DNA of 38,998 nt. It comes from Roseivivax sp. GX 12232. Lineage in GTDB: Bacteria; Pseudomonadota; Alphaproteobacteria; Rhodobacterales; Rhodobacteraceae. Each line of letters starts with the position of its first letter. Position 1 is the first letter of the stretch. The notes beneath the pieces were generated by a model, which worked only from the letters and a program-made list of their open reading frames with translations, had not been told where the DNA came from and made no database searches. Below, one piece after another: positions 8,912-16,502 of this stretch. The stretch lies in assembly GCF_021272185.1 (NCBI RefSeq), contig NZ_JAJSEC010000015.1, forward strand, positions 1 through 38,998, in the 5' to 3' direction. The position numbers and the translations under genes are program-made.

Positions 8912-8930
8912 CTTTCGCAAAATGCGAAAG
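8912..8930. promoter_or_regulatory. Operator-like perfect palindrome upstream of aconitase X genes
   Basis: CTTTCGCA-AAA-TGCGAAAG: perfect 8-base arms with a 3-base centre, 70 bases upstream of the ATG at 9001. It differs by one base from the 19-base site at 5657-5675, and its right half recurs at 1253-1264. The 199-base gap 8802-9000 otherwise holds no convincing gene. Confidence 0.45.
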
Positions 8931-9000
8931 ACCTCAACGCAATATCGCTTCTTATCGCACGAGGCGGGGCTGGCTACAGTGAGGGCAGGGAGGACATGAC

Positions 9001-10284
9001 ATGCGCTTGAGCGATGCCGAACAGGCCATGCTCGACGGCCAGGAGGGCCAGGCCAAGGCCCGCGCGATGGACCTGCTCCTGCGCTACGGCGAGGCGCTCG
9101 GCGCGGAGCGCATGGTCGAGGTCGCCCATGTCGCCGGCACCTGGTCCGCGACCACGCCTTTCGTGCAGGCGGGCCTGAAGCGCCCCGACGATTTCGACAG
9201 CATCTTCTCGCGGTTCAACCTCGATTCCGACGCGGTGGTCGAAGTGCCTCGCGCGGTGGTGCCGACCTGCCAGCTGATCCACGGGATCGACACCCGCAAC
9301 TACGCTGCGCAGGGCTTCTCCGACGACCAGGCCGATCTGCAGCGCGCTTCGGAGCGGTTCTTCGGGTCGCGCGGGGTGCAGTGGAACTCCACCTGCACGC
9401 CCTACCAGGTCGGCCAGACCCCGCTTCGGGGCGATCACCTGGCCTGGATGGAAAGCTCCGCCGTGGTCTATGCCAACGCGGTGCTTGGCGCGCGCACCAA
9501 TGTCGAGGGGCGGGAATCGACCGGCGCCGCCTCGATCACCGGGCGCATTCCCTACTTCGGGCTGCATATCCCCGCGAACCGCTTTGCCACCCATCTCGTG
9601 CGGGTCGAGGTTCCGGTCGAGAGCATGATGGACTGGGGCCTCCTGGGCTACGCCCTGGGCGAGATGGTCGCCGAGGACATCCCCGTCCTCGAGGGCATCA
9701 CGTGTAAGCCCGAACCGGAATGGCTGAAGCATTTCGGCGCGGCGGCGGCCTCTTCGGGCGGGGTGGAGATGTATCACATCCCCGGGCTCACGCCCGAGGC
9801 CGACAGCGTCGAAGAGGCGCTCGGCGGCCAGGCCCCGCGCGTCGTGCACCGCTACGGCGCGGCCGAGCGGCGGCGCGCCTGGGAGGCGCTCAACGGGGCC
9901 AACACCCGCGACGACGTGAATTTCGTGATGCTCGGCTGTCCGCATAATTCGGCCAAGCAGATGTGGCGCATCGCTGAGCTGCTGGAAGGCAAGCGCCTGC
10001 ACGACGGCGTGGCGCTCTGGGTGCATACCCCGCGCCAGATCCGCCATCTCTGCGACGAGAGCGGCATCACCGAGATCATCGAGGCCGCGGGCGCGCTGGT
10101 CATGTCCGACAGCTGCCCGGCGATCAACCGCATGTTGCCCGAGGGCACCGAGGTCATCGCCACCGACAGCTGCAAGCAGGCCCATTACCTGCCCGCGATC
10201 AGCGGCAAGCCGACCTGGTTCGGCGGGCTGGAGCATTGCATCGAGGCGGCGCTGACCGGGCGCTTCCGGGGGAGGCCGGAATGA
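9001..10284 (+). CDS. Aconitase X large (catalytic) subunit, DUF521
   Basis: A 427-residue protein of the AcnX superfamily, Fe-S dehydratases. Characterised members include cis-3-hydroxy-L-proline dehydratase and archaeal phosphomevalonate dehydratase. The N terminus (LSDAEQAMLDG, then AHVAGT near residue 40) and the cysteine motifs NSTCTPYQVGQTP, MLGCPHNSAKQMW, SDSCPAINRMLPEGT and TDSCKQAHYLP are the family signature. In this operon the small domain is a separate downstream gene, as in two-subunit AcnX types. A GGGAGG site precedes the ATG, and ATGA overlap links it to the small subunit. The next genes are a TRAP transporter, so the substrate is probably imported, but it cannot be named from sequence. 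Confidence 0.92.
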   Translation: MRLSDAEQAMLDGQEGQAKARAMDLLLRYGEALGAERMVEVAHVAGTWSATTPFVQAGLKRPDDFDSIFSRFNLDSDAVVEVPRAVVPTCQLIHGIDTRNYAAQGFSDDQADLQRASERFFGSRGVQWNSTCTPYQVGQTPLRGDHLAWMESSAVVYANAVLGARTNVEGRESTGAASITGRIPYFGLHIPANRFATHLVRVEVPVESMMDWGLLGYALGEMVAEDIPVLEGITCKPEPEWLKHFGAAAASSGGVEMYHIPGLTPEADSVEEALGGQAPRVVHRYGAAERRRAWEALNGANTRDDVNFVMLGCPHNSAKQMWRIAELLEGKRLHDGVALWVHTPRQIRHLCDESGITEIIEAAGALVMSDSCPAINRMLPEGTEVIATDSCKQAHYLPAISGKPTWFGGLEHCIEAALTGRFRGRPE

Positions 10285-10763
10285 GCGCACCCGACAAGAC
10301 CGATCAGACCGACATGACCGATCAGACCGACATGGCCGGCGAAACCCTGGTGATCCAGGGCCGCGGGGTCGTCGGCGGCGTGGCCGAGGGCGAGGCCTTC
10401 GTCACCCGCGAGACGGTCTCGGGCTGGGGCGGCATCGACGCGCGCAGCGGCACGATCACCGAGCAGCGCCACGAGAAGCGCGGCGAAAGCTTCGCCGGCA
10501 AGGTGCTGGTCTTTCCCGGCGCCAAGGGCAGCTCGGGCTGGTCGCATTATTTCCACGCCACCCGGCGGCTGGGCACCGCGCCCAAGGCGATGCTCTTCAC
10601 GGTGATGACCACCAAGGTGGCGCTGGGCGCCGTGGTCACGCGGGTGCCCGCGGTGACCGAATTCGACCGCGATCCCTTCGAGGTGATCGAGGACGGCGAC
10701 TGGGTCCGCGTGGACGGGGACAAGGGACGGGTCGAGGTGGTCAAACGGCCACCCCGGCGCTGA
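10281..10763 (+). CDS. Aconitase X small subunit, DUF126
   Basis: A 160-residue protein containing the DUF126 swivelling domain that completes the AcnX active site. IQGRGVVGGVAEGEAFV, SGWGGIDARSGTI, LVFPGAKGSSGWSHYF and FEVIEDGDWVRVDGDKGRVEV are family hallmarks. The ATG overlaps the large-subunit stop (ATGA) and GGAGG lies just before it. The first 18 residues are unusual: two exact in-frame copies of an 18-base unit encode TDQTDM twice ahead of the conserved domain (10299-10334). The domain could also be started at the ATG at 10332, which would omit the repeat. Confidence 0.92.
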   Translation: MSAPDKTDQTDMTDQTDMAGETLVIQGRGVVGGVAEGEAFVTRETVSGWGGIDARSGTITEQRHEKRGESFAGKVLVFPGAKGSSGWSHYFHATRRLGTAPKAMLFTVMTTKVALGAVVTRVPAVTEFDRDPFEVIEDGDWVRVDGDKGRVEVVKRPPRR

Positions 10764-10833
10764 TCGGCAGGCGGCGGAGGTTCAAGACCGCAGGCGATCG
10801 GCGACGACATGGTAAGTCAAGGAGGAGAAGACC

Positions 10834-11946
10834 ATGAATGCACCTAAGACAAGCGTAGCGGCGCTTGCCGTCCTCGCGCTGAGCGGGCCGGCAATGGCCG
10901 ACGAGTTCATCTTCGGGTCCTGGTTCGGGGTGAACCACTCGGTGAACGCCAAGGGGCTCGCCCCCTATTTCGAGCTTCTGCGCGAGAAATCCGACGGCGA
11001 GATCGACTGGGACCTGGTGCCCGGCGCGCAGCTCGCCTCGGGGCCGGGCACGCCCGAGGCGGTGGCCACCGGGCTCATGGACGCGGGCATCGCCATCGCG
11101 CCCTACCAGCCGCGGATGATGCCCAACACCAACTTCGTCTTCTCGCATTCGCTGCCCGGCGACGACGCCCTGGCCGCGACCGGCGCGATGAACGAGACCA
11201 TCATGCTGGGCTGCTCCGGCTGCCAGGACGAATACCGCAACAACAACGCGGTGGGCTTCGCGGGCTATTCCACGACGCCCTACCGCTTCATGTGCCGCGA
11301 CATGGTCGACGAGGTCTCCGACCTGCAGGGCAAGAAGGTCCGCGCCTCGGGCGGCGGCGTGAAGATCAGCGAGATCGCCGGCGCCACCCCGGTTTCCATG
11401 TCGCCCGCCGAGGCCACCACGGCGCTCGAGCGCGGCACGCTCGACTGCGTCTTGGGCGCGGTCTCCTGGCTGCGCTCCTACGGCTACATGGACGTGGTCG
11501 AAAGCGTGGTCGACAGCCCGATGGGCATGGGCGGCCCGCCGATCATGATGTTCGTGAACCGCGACAGCTGGGGCGCCATGACGCCCGAGATGCGCGCCAT
11601 GCACATCGAGCTGGCCCCCGACCTCGTGGCCGGTGCCGCCTATGACGGCCAGGTCACCTACGACGCGGACATCATCGCCGCCGCCAAGGAGGCCGGCGTG
11701 GCCTTCCCCGAAGGCGGAGAGGATTTCGCCGAGGTCATGGCCACCCATGACACCAACCAGCGCGCCGCCAATATCGCGGCGGCCGAGGATGCGGGCGCCA
11801 GCGATCCGCAGGCGGTTCTCGACTACTACACCGCCGCCTACGAACGCTGGCAGGGGCTTCTGGACGAGCGCGGCCGCGACCGCGACGCCTTCCGCAGCCT
11901 GCTGTGGGACGAGGTCTATGCCAAGGTCGACCCCGAGTCGCTCTGA
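10834..11946 (+). CDS. TRAP transporter substrate-binding protein (DctP family)
   Basis: A 370-residue periplasmic binding protein with a Sec signal peptide (about 22 residues, ending AMADE). The family feature GKKVRASGGGVKISEIAGATPVSMSPAEATTALERGTLDC is present; its conserved Arg usually contacts the ligand carboxylate. Extra cysteines occur in LGCSGCQDEY, FMCRDM and LDCVLG, a pattern I associate with one TRAP binding-protein subfamily and likely to form disulfides. GGAGG is upstream of the ATG. It follows the AcnX genes by 70 bases and is followed by a strong hairpin and the Q and M subunits, so it probably delivers the substrate of this locus. Confidence 0.92.
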   Translation: MNAPKTSVAALAVLALSGPAMADEFIFGSWFGVNHSVNAKGLAPYFELLREKSDGEIDWDLVPGAQLASGPGTPEAVATGLMDAGIAIAPYQPRMMPNTNFVFSHSLPGDDALAATGAMNETIMLGCSGCQDEYRNNNAVGFAGYSTTPYRFMCRDMVDEVSDLQGKKVRASGGGVKISEIAGATPVSMSPAEATTALERGTLDCVLGAVSWLRSYGYMDVVESVVDSPMGMGGPPIMMFVNRDSWGAMTPEMRAMHIELAPDLVAGAAYDGQVTYDADIIAAAKEAGVAFPEGGEDFAEVMATHDTNQRAANIAAAEDAGASDPQAVLDYYTAAYERWQGLLDERGRDRDAFRSLLWDEVYAKVDPESL

Positions 11947-11960
11947 GCTGGACCACACCG

Positions 11961-11988
11961 GGCGGGGCGGGCTCCCTGCCGCCCCGCC
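11961..11988 (+). promoter_or_regulatory. Intercistronic hairpin between dctP and dctQ
   Basis: GGCGGGGCGG (11961-11970) pairs perfectly with CCGCCCCGCC (11979-11988) around an 8-base loop, with no T-run. Such stems in TRAP operons are expected to protect the dctP message or attenuate read-through, giving more binding protein than membrane subunits. Confidence 0.65.
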
Positions 11989-12009
11989 ACAACTCGAATG
12001 AGGCATCGC

Positions 12010-12579
12010 ATGAAAGCGGTTAAGGCGCTCTACGACGGCGCGATCACGGTCTCGGCCTGGGTCGCGGGTGTCGCCACCTTCCTGATGATGATCATGGTGA
12101 CCGCCGATGTGATCGGGCGGAACCTGTTCAACCATCCGATCACCGGCACGGTCGAGATCGTATCGAACTACAACATGGTGATGCTGGCCTTCCTGCCGCT
12201 TGCGCTGATCGCCAAGGAGCGGGGCCATATCATCGTGGAGCTTTTCACCGGCTGGATGAAGCGCCGCGCCCGGACCGCGCTGGATGCCGCCATGGCGGTG
12301 GTCACCCTGGTCTATGTCAGCGCCTTCACCTGGAAGGCCATAGATATCGCCCAGTCTAAGACGCGGATCCGCGACGCCAAGGAATCCGGCGCCGGCTTCA
12401 TCGAGATCTGGCCGGCGCGCTGGGTCGTGGTGATCGGCTTCGGGCTCATGGCCGTGGTGGTCGCCGTGGTGCTGGTCAAGGACCTGCGCGCGGTCCTGCG
12501 CGACGACGGATACGACGACGGCGACGACGGCGCGGGCCATATCCGCGACGCCCTCGAGGAAGGGGAGGTCAAGCTGTGA
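12010..12579 (+). CDS. TRAP transporter small permease (DctQ family)
   Basis: A 189-residue membrane protein with four predicted helices and the family motif VIGRNLFNHPITGTVEIVSNY after helix 1. ERGHIIVELFTGWM before helix 3 is also typical. The start at 12010 is preferred because GAGG at 12000-12003 precedes it at normal spacing; an in-frame ATG at 11998 has no clear ribosome site. The C terminus carries an unusual Asp/Gly-rich stretch (DDGYDDGDDG) before the end. The stop overlaps the GTG of the large permease gene. Confidence 0.92.
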   Translation: MKAVKALYDGAITVSAWVAGVATFLMMIMVTADVIGRNLFNHPITGTVEIVSNYNMVMLAFLPLALIAKERGHIIVELFTGWMKRRARTALDAAMAVVTLVYVSAFTWKAIDIAQSKTRIRDAKESGAGFIEIWPARWVVVIGFGLMAVVVAVVLVKDLRAVLRDDGYDDGDDGAGHIRDALEEGEVKL

Positions 12580-13895
12580 GCGATGCACTTCTCGGTTTCG
12601 GCAGTCTCGGCCTGATCCTGGTCCTGATCGCCATTCGCATTCCCATCGGGGTCGCGCTGGGCGTGGTCTCCTTCCTGGGCTTCACATTGGTCCGCAACGA
12701 GAAGGTCGCCTTCTCGGTGATGATGTCCACGCCTTTCGAGGTGGCCTCGAAATGGGGTCTCTCGGCGATCCCGATGTTCATCCTGATGGGCGCCGTGGCC
12801 CATGCCACGGGCATCAGCCAGGCGCTTTTCCGCGCCGCCAGGGTCTGGCTCTCGGGCCTGCCGGGCGGGCTCGCGGTGGCGACCAACCTTTCGGCGGCGG
12901 GCTTCGCCGCGGCCTCGGGCTCCTCGGTGGCGACAGCGGCCACCATGGGCCGGATCGCCATCCCAGAGATGCTGCGCGCGGGCTATGCCCCGAGCCTGGC
13001 CACCGGGGTCGTGGCCTCGGCCGGCACGCTCGGCGCGCTGATCCCGCCTTCGATCCTCTTCGTGATCTACGGCGTCTTCGCCGAGGTCTCGATCACCAAG
13101 CTGCTGATCGCCGGGGTGATCCCGGGCCTGCTGACCGCCGGGGTCTACACCCTGATGCTAATCGGGCGCTGCTACTTCGATCCCAGCGTCGCCCCGCCGC
13201 TCGACCGGACCATCGACCGGGCCGAGCTCTGGCGGATGCGCTGGACGTCTCTGGCGCCGGTCTGGCCGCTCCTGGTGCTGATCATCGGCATCATCGGCGG
13301 GCTCTACGGCGGCATCGTCACCCCGACCGAAGCCGGGGCCGCCGGGGCCGCGCTGGCCTTCGTGGTCGCCGCGCTGCAGGGCCGGCTCACCCGCGGGGTG
13401 GTCACCGAAAGCATCATGGAGGCGGTGAAGACCACCGCGCAGCTCCTCTTCGTGGCCTATGGCGCGGTGATGTACACCCGCTTCCTGGCGCTGATCGGCT
13501 TCCCCGATCTGCTGGTCGCCATGATGGGCGACTGGGCGGTCGACCCGGTGCTGATGCTGGTGGCGATCTCGCTGATCTACATCCTCCTGGGGATGTTCCT
13601 CGACCCGCTGGGCGTGCTGCTTCTGACGCTGCCCATCGTGCAGCCGATCTTCGCGGCCCTCGGGCTCGATCCGATCTGGCTGGGCGTGATCGTGGTCAAA
13701 TACATCGAGATCGGGCTTCTGACGCCGCCGGTGGGCTTCAACGCCTATGTGGTCAAGAACGTGGTCGGCGACGCCATCCCGCTCGAGACCATCTTCCGGG
13801 GCATCGGCTGGTTCCTGGCCTGCGAGGCGGTGATCATGGTCCTGCTCCTGGGCTTCCCGGAAATCTCGCTCTGGCTGCCGAACTCGATGCAGTAA
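12576..13895 (+). CDS. TRAP transporter large permease (DctM family)
   Basis: A 439-residue multi-pass protein of the DctM/IT superfamily. Recognisable segments are IPIGVALGVVSFLGF, AIPMFILMGAVAHATG, AASGSSVATAATMGRIAIPEM, GTLGALIPPSILFVIYG and LGMFLDPLGVLLLTLPI. The GTG start overlaps the dctQ stop (GTGA) and has GGGGAGG 7 bases upstream. It energises uptake with a sodium gradient in partnership with the two preceding proteins. It converges on the LysR gene with only 10 bases between the stop codons. Confidence 0.94.
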   Translation: MSDALLGFGSLGLILVLIAIRIPIGVALGVVSFLGFTLVRNEKVAFSVMMSTPFEVASKWGLSAIPMFILMGAVAHATGISQALFRAARVWLSGLPGGLAVATNLSAAGFAAASGSSVATAATMGRIAIPEMLRAGYAPSLATGVVASAGTLGALIPPSILFVIYGVFAEVSITKLLIAGVIPGLLTAGVYTLMLIGRCYFDPSVAPPLDRTIDRAELWRMRWTSLAPVWPLLVLIIGIIGGLYGGIVTPTEAGAAGAALAFVVAALQGRLTRGVVTESIMEAVKTTAQLLFVAYGAVMYTRFLALIGFPDLLVAMMGDWAVDPVLMLVAISLIYILLGMFLDPLGVLLLTLPIVQPIFAALGLDPIWLGVIVVKYIEIGLLTPPVGFNAYVVKNVVGDAIPLETIFRGIGWFLACEAVIMVLLLGFPEISLWLPNSMQ

Positions 13896-13905
13896 GCGCG
13901 GGGCC

Positions 13906-14799
13906 TCACCGGTCCCAGGGGGCCGGGTCGAACTCTTGCCTGAGGTGCTCGATCATCGCGAGCACCTCGGGCTTGTTTCGTTTGTGGCGCGGCACCATGG
14001 CCTTGAACCAATAGGGTTCGATGGGGAAATCGGGCAGCAGCACCTCGAGGTCGCCGGCCTGGATCGCCGATCGGGCGAGGAACTCGGGCGCGATGGTCAG
14101 CCCCTGGCCCTCGACCGCGGCATCGACGAGCAGCCGGCTGTCGTTCACCGTGAAGCGCGCGCGGATGTCCACCGCGACCGGCCCGCTGCCGCTCGAGAAG
14201 GTCCAGGAGAGGCCCACCGGCACGAAGGCCAGGCAGTCGTGACCGAGGATGTCGGTGGGGCTTTGCGGCCGGCCCTTGGCCTCGAGGTAGCCCGGCGATG
14301 CCACCAGCACGCGCGGGTATTCGCAAAGCGGGATCTCGTCGACGCTGGCGAAGGACTGGGGCAGGGCGCCCAGCGCGATGTCGAGCCCTTCCTCCAGCGG
14401 GTTGACCAGCCGGTCCATGAGCAAGAGCTCGGCCGAGACGTCGCGATGCGCCTCGAGGAAGCGCGCGATGGAGCGGCCCACGAACATCGTGCCGATGGTG
14501 GTGGGCGACTTGATCCGCAGGCTGCCCGACATGTCCCGCCCCGGCGCGCGAAATTCCGAGATCGCCTCTTCCAGCTCGACGACCAGGAGCTGCAGCTGCG
14601 GGCGCAGCCGCTCGCCCTCGGGGGTGAGGCTGAGCTTGCGGGTGGAGCGGTGGAAGAGCGGCTTGCCGACCTCGTGCTCCAGCCGGTTGACGCGCTTGGT
14701 GATGACCGAGGGCGCGGTGCCCAGCTCGCGCGCCGCGGCCGAGAAGCCCCCGCTGCGGGCGGTCACGAGGAACGCCTTGATATCAATGAGCATCGTCAT
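13906..14799 (-). CDS. LysR-family transcriptional regulator
   Basis: A 297-residue regulator. The N-terminal winged helix-turn-helix reads IDIKAFLVTARSGGFSAAARELGTAPSVITKRVNRLEHEVGKPLFHRSTRKLSLTPEG in overlapping pieces typical of the CrgA/DsdC-like LysR group. It is followed by a periplasmic-binding-fold effector domain (SGSLRIKSPTTIGTMFV to the C terminus). It lies convergent to the TRAP operon, so it does not share its promoter, but is the only regulator in the 1296-13895 locus and is the first candidate for its control. Its own upstream region contains a 7-bp perfect stem (14912-14918 with 14924-14930). Confidence 0.93.
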   Translation of the reverse strand: MTMLIDIKAFLVTARSGGFSAAARELGTAPSVITKRVNRLEHEVGKPLFHRSTRKLSLTPEGERLRPQLQLLVVELEEAISEFRAPGRDMSGSLRIKSPTTIGTMFVGRSIARFLEAHRDVSAELLLMDRLVNPLEEGLDIALGALPQSFASVDEIPLCEYPRVLVASPGYLEAKGRPQSPTDILGHDCLAFVPVGLSWTFSSGSGPVAVDIRARFTVNDSRLLVDAAVEGQGLTIAPEFLARSAIQAGDLEVLLPDFPIEPYWFKAMVPRHKRNKPEVLAMIEHLRQEFDPAPWDR

Positions 14800-15528
14800 G
14801 GGATGAGAGCGCCACGCTGGTGTCGCGCGGTCAAGGGGAAAAGGGGGGGGGCTTGAGCGTTGTCTGAGGTGAGACCCTGGGACTGGGAGAGCGGTTCATG
14901 TTGAGGACGGTCGGCCCGGATCACGGGCCGTGTGACCACTGAGGACGAGACTTCCAAGAGACGGCACCAGACGCGCCGTGCCAGCGGCGGTTCTAAACAG
15001 CTACCCAATCGAGACGACGGTGAACCCACATCGGTTCACTGCCCAAAGGCAGGTGCTTTTCGCCACCATCTCGGATCACCCCTACCACCCCCTCAACCCG
15101 TCCCTACAGAGGGCGCGCGCCGGACCGGGGGCCGGCGCTGCTGACATCCGGGCGATGCGCTTTATCCCAGCAAGGTCAGGAAAAGCTGTGAGCTAGGCAC
15201 GCCACTCCAAGGAGCGCCGGCCCAAGGGGCCGGTCCGGCGCGCGCCCGGCACCTTCGGTGCAATTCGGGCGCAAGAGGGCCGAGGTCAGTGCGCAGGTCG
15301 AAGGGACCTGCGGGGGGCGAGGGCAGGGCAGAAAGGCGCGGAATGGGCTGGAGCGCCCCGGAATGACCGCCACTGCGTGGCGTCCGAGACTGAAAATCAG
15401 ACCCGCATGTCAGTCCGCGCGGCCGCGGTGGATTGAGCCGGTTCACCGCCCTCTAGGCAGATCAATGAACGACCTCGGGCCTTCGCCTCAGTAGGCCTGC
15501 GCGCAGAAAGCCCTCATCCCCCCAGCCC
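14800..15528. other. Gene-poor region with a structured repeat
   Basis: About 730 bases without a credible gene. It holds the hairpin CGGCCCG-GATCA-CGGGCCG (14912-14930), the first copy of the ~170-bp dispersed repeat (15109-15278), and an unremarkable GC-rich stretch to the end of the VanB-like gene. The short open frames here cross the repeat and show no protein-like conservation. Confidence 0.7.
15109..15278 (+). repeat. Dispersed ~170-bp structured repeat, copy A
   Basis: Layout: left arm 15111-15139, 16 variable bases, core 15157-15180 (GCGCTTTATCCC ... CAAGGTCAGG), 32 variable bases, right arm 15213-15247, then a small hairpin (GCACC-TTC-GGTGC is disrupted here to GGTGC-A). The right arm is the inverted complement of the left over 18 plus 11 bases with a 6-base bulge, so the whole unit can close as one large stem. 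Copies B and C keep identical spacing. AGAGGG occurs at both edges of this copy. Confidence 0.85.
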
Positions 15529-16497
15529 TCACGCCCGATACCCGATGTCGATCCGCGCCTTGCCGCCGACGAGGCGCGAGACGCAGGCGCACATCTTGTC
15601 GCCGGCCTGCTTCTCGCTCTCGGAGAAGAACACGTCGCGGTGGTCGAGCGTGCCGCTGGCCTCCAGCACATCGACCGAGCAGAGCCCGCATTCGCCGCGC
15701 TGGCAGTCGTAGATCATCTCGACCCCGGCCTCGAGCAAGGCGCTCAGGAGCGTCTCGTCCTCGGCCACGGTCACCGTGCGCTCGAGGCCCGCGACCTCGA
15801 CCTCGAAGGGCCGCTCGGCATGGGCGCCGCTGTCGCCGAAGACCTCGTAGCGCAGCCGGCTGATCGGCCGGCCCGCCGCCGCCCAGGCGGATTTCGCCGC
15901 CTCGAGCATGGGCAGGGGCCCGCACATGTAAAGCTCGGCCTCCGGGTGCAGCTCGGCGATCAGCGCGTGCAGATCCGGGCGCTCGCCGTCGGCGTCGCTG
16001 TAAAACCGCGCGCGCGGACCCAGAAGCGCCTCGAGCTCGGCGCGATAGGCCATGGCCCCGGGCCGCTCGGCCCCGTAGTGCAGCGCCACATCCGCCCCCC
16101 GCGCGGTCAGCGCGCGGGCCATGCCGAGGATCGGGGTGATCCCGATGCCACCCGCGAGAAGCAGATACTGCGGCGCGCGCCAGGACAGGGCAAAGCGGTT
16201 CTCGGGCAGGGTCACCCGCACGCGGTCGCCCTCGGAGAGGCTCCAGATATAGGCCGAGCCGCCGCGGCTGTTCACCCGCCGCTTGACCGCCACGCCCAGC
16301 GTGCCCTCGGGGCTCGGCACGCAGGTATAGGAGCGCAGCGTCGTACCGCCGCCCAGCGGCACCTCGATCCGCAGGTGGCTGCCGGGGTCGAAGCCCGGCA
16401 GCTCCGCCTCGGGGGCGAAACACACCCGGCGCACGTCCTCGGCGATGTCCTCGGTGCTGACGACCCTTGCGTCGACCCAGTGATCGGCCTGTTTCAT
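15529..16497 (-). CDS. vanB: VanB-like reductase (PDR/VanB family ferredoxin reductase)
   Basis: A 322-residue reductase supplying electrons from NAD(P)H to the neighbouring Rieske oxygenase. Domain order is a flavin domain (RSYTCVPSPEGTLGVAVKR), an NAD domain (LLLAGGIGITPILGMARAL; ELYMCGPLPML) and a C-terminal plant-type [2Fe-2S] ferredoxin (YDCQRGECGLCSVDVL, with a later CACV). The start at 16497 follows GGAG and lies 5 bases after the oxygenase stop; a longer frame upstream overlaps the oxygenase gene and is rejected. VanB is a family-level name: the pair could act on vanillate, syringate or 3-O-methylgallate. Confidence 0.88.
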   Translation of the reverse strand: MKQADHWVDARVVSTEDIAEDVRRVCFAPEAELPGFDPGSHLRIEVPLGGGTTLRSYTCVPSPEGTLGVAVKRRVNSRGGSAYIWSLSEGDRVRVTLPENRFALSWRAPQYLLLAGGIGITPILGMARALTARGADVALHYGAERPGAMAYRAELEALLGPRARFYSDADGERPDLHALIAELHPEAELYMCGPLPMLEAAKSAWAAAGRPISRLRYEVFGDSGAHAERPFEVEVAGLERTVTVAEDETLLSALLEAGVEMIYDCQRGECGLCSVDVLEASGTLDHRDVFFSESEKQAGDKMCACVSRLVGGKARIDIGYRA

Positions 16498-16502
16498 GGC
16501 TC

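Noticed and set aside
8825-9010. Short open frame between the FAD oxidoreductase and aconitase X genes
   Set aside because: It overlaps the operator-like palindrome and the start of the next gene, and its product is Arg-rich with no recognisable features.
15109-15278. The 170-bp repeat considered as an insertion sequence
   Set aside because: No transposase frame in any copy. It could at most be a non-autonomous element, and fixed spacing argues more for a structured RNA or DNA unit.
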